From positions 1-12,115 of the forward strand of contig URZR01000037.1 of NCBI GenBank assembly GCA_900552425.1: a stretch of 12,115 bases of DNA, written 5' to 3'. The translations under genes were made by a program, and so were the position numbers. Of the stretch, positions 6,762 through 12,115 are shown piece by piece. Positions within the stretch are counted from its first letter, which is position 1; every line of letters starts with the position of its first letter. The DNA comes from an uncultured Collinsella sp. GTDB lineage: Bacteria; Actinomycetota; Coriobacteriia; Coriobacteriales; Coriobacteriaceae. The notes beneath the pieces were generated by a model, which was given only the letters and a program-made list of their open reading frames with translations, was not told the DNA's origin and ran no database searches.

Positions 6762-8564
6762 TTACGCCTCCAAAAATGCGCCGGTCTGACGGCTCCACAG
6801 GCTTGCGTATTCGCCGCCCGCCTCGACGAGCTGCGCATGCGTGCCATCCTCGACGATCTCGCCATCCGCCAGCACCACGATGCGGTCGAGCGAGGCCACG
6901 GTGGACAGGCGATGCGCCACCACAATGGAGGTGCGGCCGCGCATCAGGTTCTCGAGCGCCTCCTGCACCAGCGCCTCAGACTCGCTATCGAGGGCAGACG
7001 TCGCCTCGTCGAGCACCAGAATCGGTGCGTCGGTGAGGATGGCACGGGCGATGGCCACACGCTGGCGCTGGCCGCCCGAAAGCTTGACGCCGCGCTCGCC
7101 CACCATGGTGTCAAAGCCATGGGGCAGGCGGTCGATAAACTCCAGGGCATTGGCCAGGCGCGCCGCCTCACGAATTTGCTCGTCGGTGGCGTCGGGGCGG
7201 CCGTAGGCGATATTCTCGCGAATGGAGCGGTGAAACAGCAGCGCCTCCTGTGGCACGTAGGCAACCTGACGACGCAGGCTCTGCTGCGTGCAGCGCGAGA
7301 CGTCCTGGCCGTCCACGAGCACGCGGCCGCCCTGCACGTCGTCCAGGCGCAGCAACAGCTTGGTGAGCGTCGTCTTGCCCGAGCCCGATTTACCCACCAG
7401 GCCCACGCGCTGGCCCGCCGGCACATGGAGCGTCAGGTCGTCGAACACGCTATCGCCCGCCGCGGCGTCACGGTATGCAAAGCTCAAGTGCTCAAAATCA
7501 ATCGCGCCCTCGCCCACCTTGAGCTCGGGAGCATACTCGTCGTCTGCCACCAGGCGCGGCTCGTCCAGCACGCGCGTCATCTCGGCGGCGTCGCCCAGCG
7601 CACGGTTGATGCGCTGCATCATGGAGCTCACGTAGTTCAGGCGCATGGTGAGGTTATAGGTGTAGGTAAAGATCATGACGAGCGAGCCGGCCGAGATGCC
7701 AAACCACGCGTTACCGCCCGCCACAAACACGCTCACCACCGCCATGGTGATGACGATGAGGCCCGAAGTCGTAAAGTTGCGCTGCATCATGGCGTGCATC
7801 GAGACCGTCTCGGCATCGCGTGCGGCACGGTCGGCGGCATCGAACAGATCGCGTTCAAAGTCCTCTCGCCCGCAGGTCTTGACGGCCAAGATGTTCGTTA
7901 CCGCATCGGACAGCACACCCGAGAGCTTATTCTGCGCGGCGGACGTCGCGGCCGAAAGTGGCATGATGCGCTTGTACATAAGCCAGACAAACGCAATGTA
8001 GACGACCATGATGCCCACCAGGATCACGGTAAATGTGGGCACCACCGGAGCGAGTGCGGCCACGGTGCAGATGACCGAGGTGATGGTGGGGATGAGCGAA
8101 TACACCGTCACGTCGACCAAGCCCGTATAGCCGCTCATAAAACGGCTTGTCTGGCTCACAAGCGATCCGCCAAAGCGGCTGGTATGGAATGTCATGGATT
8201 GGTTGGAGAGCGTGTCGAAGCACAGACGCGCCAGGTGATAGTTGCCCGCAATCTCGAGCTTGTAGACGGTGTAGTCCTGCAGCTTGGAGAGGATTTGACC
8301 CACCAGGTTAACGAGCACGAGCGCCAGGATATAGGGGCCGAAGACCTCAAACACCTGGTCACCCGCCACGGGACCGGCTTGAATGCGGTCGACAATGAGG
8401 GCCATCACATAGGTATTGGCAAACGTCAGCAAAAAGATGTAGCCCGCCGACGAGAGCACCGAGAGAAAGACAATCAGCGGCTGCGTGCGCGTGACACCCC
8501 AAAACCGCTGCAACGTGCGGCGCACGGTGGAGCGGCTGAGCGGGCTGGTGCTTCTCTGAGACAT
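6762..8564 (-). CDS. ABC exporter half-transporter (fused membrane and ATPase domains)
   Basis: A 600-residue type IV (MsbA/BmrA-like) exporter subunit that would work as a dimer in the membrane to expel lipids, drugs or peptides; the substrate cannot be read from the sequence. The N-terminal half (about 30-310) is the six-helix membrane domain, with hydrophobic segments near 30-56, 75-95, 155-197 and 268-302. The nucleotide-binding domain begins near 350: Walker A GKSGSGKT at 391-398, Q-loop Q439, signature LSGGQ at 495-499, Walker B ILVLDE at 515-520 and H-loop H551. All catalytic residues are present. The start at 8564 has AAAGGAAG upstream; the ATG at 8600 in the same frame has none. There is no second half-transporter beside it, so a homodimer is the simplest reading. 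It follows the rmuC terminator, so it probably has its own promoter, and nth lies 63 bases downstream. Confidence 0.95.
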   Translation of the reverse strand: MSQRSTSPLSRSTVRRTLQRFWGVTRTQPLIVFLSVLSSAGYIFLLTFANTYVMALIVDRIQAGPVAGDQVFEVFGPYILALVLVNLVGQILSKLQDYTVYKLEIAGNYHLARLCFDTLSNQSMTFHTSRFGGSLVSQTSRFMSGYTGLVDVTVYSLIPTITSVICTVAALAPVVPTFTVILVGIMVVYIAFVWLMYKRIMPLSAATSAAQNKLSGVLSDAVTNILAVKTCGREDFERDLFDAADRAARDAETVSMHAMMQRNFTTSGLIVITMAVVSVFVAGGNAWFGISAGSLVMIFTYTYNLTMRLNYVSSMMQRINRALGDAAEMTRVLDEPRLVADDEYAPELKVGEGAIDFEHLSFAYRDAAAGDSVFDDLTLHVPAGQRVGLVGKSGSGKTTLTKLLLRLDDVQGGRVLVDGQDVSRCTQQSLRRQVAYVPQEALLFHRSIRENIAYGRPDATDEQIREAARLANALEFIDRLPHGFDTMVGERGVKLSGGQRQRVAIARAILTDAPILVLDEATSALDSESEALVQEALENLMRGRTSIVVAHRLSTVASLDRIVVLADGEIVEDGTHAQLVEAGGEYASLWSRQTGAFLEA

Positions 8565-8610
8565 GGGCTTCCTTTCGCATCTGATAGGGCGAAACGCCAT
8601 TGTTGCACAT

Positions 8611-8624
8611 TGAAGCGCACTTCA
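8611..8624. promoter_or_regulatory. Small inverted repeat upstream of the ABC exporter
   Basis: TGAAG and CTTCA flank CGCA, with looser outer arms TTGC/GCAA. It lies 47 bases before the exporter start and downstream of the rmuC terminator, where an operator would be expected. The arms are short, so this is weak. Confidence 0.2.
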
Positions 8625-8639
8625 GGCAAGCGCGATGCG

Positions 8640-8670
8640 AAAAGCGCCCGCGCCGTGCTTGCGCAGGCGC
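8640..8670 (-). terminator. Intrinsic terminator of rmuC
   Basis: Arms 8644-8653 and 8661-8670 make a 10-bp GC-rich stem (one G-T wobble) with a 7-nt loop. On the minus strand it is followed by four T. It begins 17 bases past the rmuC stop and separates rmuC from the ABC exporter. Confidence 0.7.
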
Positions 8671-8687
8671 CCCGCCGTCAGATGCAG

Positions 8688-10043
8688 CTAGTCCTCGTCT
8701 TTTTGGTCTGCGGGCAGGTCTGCGGACTCCAAGCCCAAAATCGCGTCGGCCTCCCGCGCGTCTTCCAGCGCGTCGATGTCCTTGAGTTTGCGCTCCATGA
8801 CGTTGGTGCGCGTGGTAATGATGCCCTCGACCGTTTTGCCCGCGGTCTCGATCTGCTGCTGGGCGCGGCGCAGCGCCGCCTGATAACGCGGCAGCTCGGC
8901 CTTGACGGCGGAGAGCACGCGCAGTACGTCGTCGGTACGTTTTTGCAGCCTAAACGTCTGGTAGCTCATCTGCAGGCTGTTGAGAATGGCGGCCATGGTG
9001 CTGGGGCCGGCAACGTTGACGTGATAGTCGCGGCCCAGGGTCTCAATAAGCCCGGGGCGACTGACGACCTCGGCATACAGGCCCTCAAACGGCACGAACA
9101 TAATGCCAAAGTTGGTGGTCGCGGGTACGCTCAGGTACCTTTCGCAGATGTCCTTTGCCTCGCGCTTCACCATCATATCGAGCGCCTTGCGCGCAGCGGC
9201 AACGGCCTCCGCGTCGCCCGACTCCTGCGCGTCGAGCAGGTGCTCGTACGCGTCGCCCGGAAACTTGGAGTCAATCGGCAACAGCACGGGGTCGCCCTCG
9301 TCCACCGGCAGCTTGACGGCAAACTCAACGCGTTCCGAGGCGCCGGGCTTGGTGGCGACGTTTTCCAGATACTGGTCGGGCGTGAGGATGTCCGCCAGGA
9401 TCGCGCCCAGCTGCACCTCGCCCAAAATGCCACGCGCTTTGACGTTGCCCAGCACGCGCTTAAGGTCGCCCACGCCGGTGGCGATAGATTGCATATCGCC
9501 CAGGCCCTTATACACGGCCTCGAGCTGGTCGCTCACCTGCTTAAACGATGCCGACAGGCGATCGTTGAGCGTACGGGAGAGCTTCTCGTCCACCGTCGCA
9601 CGCATCTGATCGAGCTGCACGTTGTTGTCTTTGCGGATGGCGCCCAACTGGGCATCGACCGTCTCGCGCACCTTGTCCAGGCGGTGCTCGATGCCTTCGC
9701 GGTTGGCGCCAAGCTGTTGGGCCGTCTCGCGGCGCAGGTCATCCATACGGTCACCCGCCTGCGAGAACTCGCGCGCAATGGTCAGGTAGCGCTGCTGCTC
9801 TACGGCGGCGTCGGTGGTCTGCTGCTGCGCGATGGCATTGGCCGTGCGGCGGGTTTCGGCCAACGCGACGTTCAGGGTGTCGAGCGTGCTGTTGGCCTGC
9901 TCGAGCGCTGCCAGCGTTTCCGCGCTACTGTCGCCACGCTCCCGCAACTCGGCACGCAGGCTCTTGAGCTGGAGGGCGCAAGCCACAGCAACCCCCACCG
10001 CCACCAAGGCGATCACAACAAGCACAATATCAATAGCAGACAT
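8688..10043 (-). CDS. rmuC: DNA recombination protein RmuC
   Basis: RmuC proteins limit certain recombination events, such as inversion at short inverted repeats, and are thought to be nucleases; the mechanism is poorly known. The 451-residue product has one N-terminal membrane anchor (about 4-24), a long coiled coil rich in Leu, Glu, Arg and Gln (about 28-180), and the conserved RmuC domain (about 180-400). The domain contains KARGILGEVQLGAIL (202-216), VEFAVKLP (239-246), LPIDSKFPGD (255-264) and FVPFEGLYAEV (316-326). E209, D258 and K260 fit a PD-(D/E)XK-type site. The tail is acidic. The start at 10043 is preceded by GGCGGAG at short spacing (3 bases). The longer frame to 10076 has no ribosome site and would put charged residues before the anchor. 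Its terminator is at 8640-8670, and the gene upstream ends only 51 bases away. Confidence 0.94.
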   Translation of the reverse strand: MSAIDIVLVVIALVAVGVAVACALQLKSLRAELRERGDSSAETLAALEQANSTLDTLNVALAETRRTANAIAQQQTTDAAVEQQRYLTIAREFSQAGDRMDDLRRETAQQLGANREGIEHRLDKVRETVDAQLGAIRKDNNVQLDQMRATVDEKLSRTLNDRLSASFKQVSDQLEAVYKGLGDMQSIATGVGDLKRVLGNVKARGILGEVQLGAILADILTPDQYLENVATKPGASERVEFAVKLPVDEGDPVLLPIDSKFPGDAYEHLLDAQESGDAEAVAAARKALDMMVKREAKDICERYLSVPATTNFGIMFVPFEGLYAEVVSRPGLIETLGRDYHVNVAGPSTMAAILNSLQMSYQTFRLQKRTDDVLRVLSAVKAELPRYQAALRRAQQQIETAGKTVEGIITTRTNVMERKLKDIDALEDAREADAILGLESADLPADQKDED

Positions 10044-10094
10044 AAACTCCGCCCAACAAACCCAATCGATCATCAATCAAAACCGCGATCAATC

Positions 10095-10658
10095 TTACCC
10101 CGCCACACGCACCGGGCGCCCGACCCCTTCTTGGGTGCCTCTCTCCTCCGCATATTCCATAATGCGGCGCGCCGTCTTCCTGCTCACCTTTGAGTCATTA
10201 CCGGCCAAGTATGCGTACACGTTTCCCTTATTCAGGTGCAAATCGTGGCAGAGGCCATAGCGCGTTACGCCCGATGCCTCCAGTGCTTTCAGCGTTCTTT
10301 TTCTCATCAGGGCATTAACCCTTCTGTCGGCCACTGGCTTTTCTTTCATCCCCCGATACGCACGCCATACGTTGGCATAACGATTAGGGAGCTTGTCCCC
10401 GGCGCATAGAGATGCCAGGCTATCCGCTTGACCGTACAGGGAAAAGACGTCTCGGTAGCCCTCTTCCATCCACGAGCCCTCGGATAAGCCCAGAACGTAT
10501 TCGGCTTTGCCCTGCGCCAAAGCGAGCAAAAACAGAGGCTCCGCCACGCGCGGCGCATCCGTCATTGCCAGCTTAACCAGCTTTCTAAAACTCAGCGACC
10601 GCTGCCCGGACAGCTCTCGGCAATAGCCTTTCAAGAATCCCTCAAAAGTCAGATTCAA
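10095..10658 (-). CDS. HTH protein, likely antitoxin or regulator partner of the nucleotidyltransferase
   Basis: A 187-residue protein that I do not recognise by name. The N-terminal two thirds are helical (LVKLAMTDAPRVAEPLFLLALAQGKAEY near 27-54). The basic C-terminal part, about 118-170, reads as a helix-turn-helix: RTLKALEASGVTRYGLCHDL, then HLNKGNVYAYLAG and SKVSRKTARRIM. It starts with TTG at 10658, overlapping the stop of the upstream gene by 3 bases. A near-perfect Shine-Dalgarno, AAAGGAGGTG at 10664-10673, justifies this start. The overlap and shared strand show that the two genes are made together. By analogy with AbiE-type and related pairs, the HTH partner may be the antitoxin and repress the operon through the inverted repeat at 11198-11218; that is inference. 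GC content looks lower than in rmuC beside it, as expected for an acquired module. Confidence 0.85.
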   Translation of the reverse strand: MNLTFEGFLKGYCRELSGQRSLSFRKLVKLAMTDAPRVAEPLFLLALAQGKAEYVLGLSEGSWMEEGYRDVFSLYGQADSLASLCAGDKLPNRYANVWRAYRGMKEKPVADRRVNALMRKRTLKALEASGVTRYGLCHDLHLNKGNVYAYLAGNDSKVSRKTARRIMEYAEERGTQEGVGRPVRVAG

Positions 10659-11185
10659 CCACGCACCTCCTTTATGTATTGCCTGTATGCACAGACCATC
10701 TCTTGGTAGCTCCGCTCCGAAGGCGACGACGCCAACGCCTCCCCTTCATCGAATATAAGCCGCTCGAGCAGATCCCAATCAAGCCGCTCGGTAAACGCTC
10801 GGCTATGGAGGTCGACAATGTCATTCGGGCGATAGGCGTAAAGCTTCATCACCGCCAGATCCTCCAAAGATGGCGTAAAGTACCTGATAAAATGCGCCCC
10901 AATCTCCAATGGGATCAATCGATCTTCGTAATTGAATGGCATCTGGTTGCAATATGCCACCGCCATTCCATTCACCCCGGGGTATCGATCCATGATCTCG
11001 CGGAGGCACCTGTCCGCCTCAAACACATCAATGTCATGTGTAACCGACCGATTCGTCAGATCGTTTAGTATGAAGGCACTTCCTCCCACCAATACAACGC
11101 TCGGCCTATCGCCTCTTGGACCTATTTCCAGCTCCGCTTCTTCGTCAATGTCCAAAAGGGTCTGCTCTAAATCATGCTTATGCAT
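10655..11185 (-). CDS. Nucleotidyltransferase-fold protein (DUF6036/AbiEii-like), possible toxin
   Basis: A 176-residue protein with the hallmarks of a minimal nucleotidyltransferase: VVLVGGSAF (30-38, the GGS motif) followed by HDIDVF (50-55, metal-binding D51 and D53). A conserved downstream stretch, LEDLAVMKLYAYRPNDIVDL at 107-126, matches the LAxxKLxAxRxKDxxDL pattern of the DUF6036/AbiEii-like group. Members of this fold include toxins that add nucleotides to tRNA or other targets and are paired with a transcriptional antitoxin. Which target applies here cannot be told. The start at 11185 follows AGGAGAT by 4 bases. Its stop overlaps the TTG start of the HTH gene, so it is the first gene of a two-gene operon. 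Toxin activity is inference from fold and arrangement. A housekeeping nucleotidyltransferase is a possible alternative, but less likely next to an HTH partner. Confidence 0.85.
   Translation of the reverse strand: MHKHDLEQTLLDIDEEAELEIGPRGDRPSVVLVGGSAFILNDLTNRSVTHDIDVFEADRCLREIMDRYPGVNGMAVAYCNQMPFNYEDRLIPLEIGAHFIRYFTPSLEDLAVMKLYAYRPNDIVDLHSRAFTERLDWDLLERLIFDEGEALASSPSERSYQEMVCAYRQYIKEVRG
10664..10673 (-). promoter_or_regulatory. Strong Shine-Dalgarno deciding a TTG start
   Basis: AAAGGAGGTG on the minus strand, with the GGAGG core 7 bases before TTG at 10658. It is almost fully complementary to the 16S rRNA 3' end and would ensure high translation of the second gene despite its weak start codon and overlapping stop. 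Confidence 0.8.
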
Positions 11186-11197
11186 GGCATCTCCTAT

Positions 11198-11218
11198 TAT
11201 TATTCATCTTCAATAATA
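11198..11218. promoter_or_regulatory. Inverted repeat over the likely -10 of the nucleotidyltransferase/HTH operon
   Basis: Perfect 7-bp arms TATTATT and AATAATA with a 7-nt spacer. On the minus strand the upstream arm supplies TATTAT (5 of 6 to the -10 consensus), 28-33 bases before the ATG; no clear -35 is seen. Placement over the promoter suits autorepression by the HTH product. Confidence 0.4.
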
Positions 11219-11246
11219 CTATTTAGTCACACGGCCAGACCGGCAA

Positions 11247-11284
11247 GATGCAAGGATTCCACTCGTGGCGATAATCCTTGCATC
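11247..11284. repeat. 12-bp perfect inverted repeat with nested hairpin
   Basis: Arms GATGCAAGGATT (11247-11258) and AATCCTTGCATC (11273-11284) are fully complementary. The 14-nt loop contains a smaller CCAC-TC-GTGG stem. It lies 25 bases past the stop of the 11309-11743 gene and about 60 bases before the nucleotidyltransferase start. No T-tract follows on either strand, so it is not a classical terminator. It could end transcription, be an operator, or be a small mobile-element remnant. Confidence 0.75.
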
Positions 11285-11308
11285 CAAGAAGACCCGCGAT
11301 GGCGAATG

Positions 11309-11743
11309 CTAACTCTCCCAGCCGGTGCGGATGGTTGTTATGACATCGCCTAGGCGCTGGCCGAGGGCCGACAGATGCTGGAGCACTTCACTGGGCGAAG
11401 CACCGTTGAGAATGCAGGTGAGCGCATACGAGACCAGGAAAATCGCCGCAAGTCCTAACGGAATGAGCACGATCATCGCTAACGTGCGCAGGCGCTGGCC
11501 CACGCGGCGACGACGCGCACGACGCTTGTCGAACGCGAGCTCCTGCGCATATGAATCTTGCTGTACGGAATAGGCCTCTGGTGCCGATTCGCACCCGGGC
11601 ACAGCTGCAGGTACAGCAGCGGGCACGACATTTTGCGCAAAGGGCTGGACTGCCGCCCCTTGCATTTGTATCTCCATGAGTCGTTGCTGCTGACGCAGCA
11701 TGCGCTCAGCTTGTTGCTGCGGAGTCTCAAGAAACAGATCCAT
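11309..11743 (-). CDS. Small Gln-rich single-TM membrane protein, function unknown
   Basis: A 144-residue protein of no family that I recognise. The N-terminus is rich in Gln, Met and Glu (about 9-30, with QQQAERMLRQQQRLMEIQMQ) and probably helical. A Pro/Ala/Val-rich segment follows (about 38-55). A strongly basic stretch KRRARRRR (73-80) directly precedes one hydrophobic segment (about 88-112), and about 32 residues come after. By the positive-inside rule the long N-terminal part should be cytoplasmic and the short C-terminus outside. The start at 11743 has GGAGG 5 bases upstream; the in-frame TTG at 11755 overlaps that site and is rejected. It may be transcribed alone, as the upstream DNA has no gene and the large inverted repeat follows its stop. 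Function cannot be inferred. Confidence 0.75.
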   Translation of the reverse strand: MDLFLETPQQQAERMLRQQQRLMEIQMQGAAVQPFAQNVVPAAVPAAVPGCESAPEAYSVQQDSYAQELAFDKRRARRRRVGQRLRTLAMIVLIPLGLAAIFLVSYALTCILNGASPSEVLQHLSALGQRLGDVITTIRTGWES

Positions 11744-11859
11744 GCTGGCCTCCAAAATCGGAGCATTCGACGCTTACGACCAGCATCCCGCACCGCCATG
11801 ACCGCGACAACGCAATCGCCGGCAATAGCCACAAAGTTTCTTTTGCTCAAAAGCTGTCG

Positions 11860-11902
11860 AAAAGCTCAACAACTCCCCTACCAGCACTTTCTCTGAGCTT
11901 TT
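11860..11902. repeat. 9-bp inverted repeat with T-tract
   Basis: Arms AAAAGCTCA (11860-11868) and TGAGCTTTT (11894-11902) with a 25-nt loop. The plus strand continues with more T, giving six in a row. The loop is long for an intrinsic terminator, so its role is uncertain. Confidence 0.4.
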
Positions 11903-11995
11903 TTCGCCAACAATCTTTTGGCCTTCCGCCCTTACGCCAACTGACCAAAATCTAACCAATAGCTTGACGAAAATTGTGGAGACCGGGACCCCACA

Positions 11996-12025
11996 AAAAC
12001 GTGCCGTCCCAAAAAGGGGCGGCAC
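11996..12025 (-). terminator. Intrinsic terminator of a gene beyond the right edge
   Basis: Arms 12001-12010 and 12016-12025 make a 10-bp GC-rich stem (GTGCC outer part, one G-T wobble) with a 5-nt loop. On the minus strand it is followed by G and five T. It points away from the right edge, so it probably terminates a minus-strand gene lying outside the window. Confidence 0.65.
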
Positions 12026-12115
12026 ACAACCTTTAATATCAGCTTTTCTGTAGCGAGCACGCAACGACCCGAAGCCGGAGCGCAGGGTGGGAGGCCGGAT
12101 CGTCTTCCCTCAACG

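Larger units (their letters stand above)
11744..12115. other. Gene-free right end, possible dispersed repeat sequence
   Basis: No gene is supported. The open minus frame 11774-12064 uses a TTG with no ribosome site, is rich in Arg and Cys at its end, and crosses two hairpins. The minus-strand translation in another frame contains FVGSRSPQFSSSYWLDFGQ. I have the impression, unverified, of having seen this as a stray tail in Collinsella gene predictions, which would suggest a repeated intergenic sequence. The region contains the hairpins at 11860-11902 and 11996-12025 and a short inverted repeat TGTGG/CCACA (about 11976-11996). Confidence 0.45.

Noticed and set aside
6519..10193. Very long plus-strand open frame (1224 codons) antisense to nth, the ABC exporter and rmuC
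   Set aside because: It runs opposite three well-supported genes; the His/Arg/Ala-rich translation has no domains, and long antisense frames are common in high-GC DNA.
11774..12064. 96-codon minus-strand open frame
   Set aside because: TTG start without Shine-Dalgarno, odd composition and overlap with two hairpins; more likely non-coding repeat sequence.

Overview
This is high-GC DNA whose housekeeping genes (mfd, nth, an ABC half-exporter, rmuC) all lie on the minus strand with good Shine-Dalgarno sites. Base composition, protein style, a zinc-ribbon/one-TM/exported-domain protein and the right-edge sequence suggest an actinobacterium of the Coriobacteriia, most likely Collinsella or a close relative. 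That assignment is an impression from reading and rests on no database search.

Layout, left to right. Positions 1-3060 hold all but the C-terminus of mfd (transcription-repair coupling factor), cut by the window edge. A hairpin with a T-tract sits just before its ribosome binding site, and a clear intrinsic terminator at 3188-3220 ends the next gene, a zinc-ribbon membrane protein (3245-4291). Positions 4292-4797 hold no intact gene: a likely promoter, a decayed copy of the 3' end of nth, and three to four tandem 23-bp AT-rich repeats with a promoter inside them. Next is the only plus-strand gene, an AAA+ ATPase with a DUF4143 C-terminal domain (4798-5955). The intact nth (6036-6698), an ABC half-exporter (6762-8564) and rmuC (8688-10043, with its own terminator) follow on the minus strand. 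Then come a two-gene nucleotidyltransferase/HTH-protein module resembling a toxin-antitoxin or abortive-infection pair (10095-11185), a large inverted repeat, a small glutamine-rich membrane protein (11309-11743), and a gene-free right end with hairpins and a possible dispersed repeat.

Three genes (mfd, nth, rmuC) concern DNA repair or recombination, but terminators and gaps mean they are not one operon. The accessory parts are the ATPase unit and the nucleotidyltransferase/HTH pair; both look less GC-rich than the core genes. The most interesting observation is that the ATPase unit lies between two same-direction copies of the nth 3' end. They share a perfect 47-bp match (4426-4472 and 6049-6095) with mostly synonymous differences around it. 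This is what insertion of a small element at the 3' end of nth would leave, with the old gene end displaced to the far side. The 23-bp repeats lie inside this unit, directly upstream of the ATPase.
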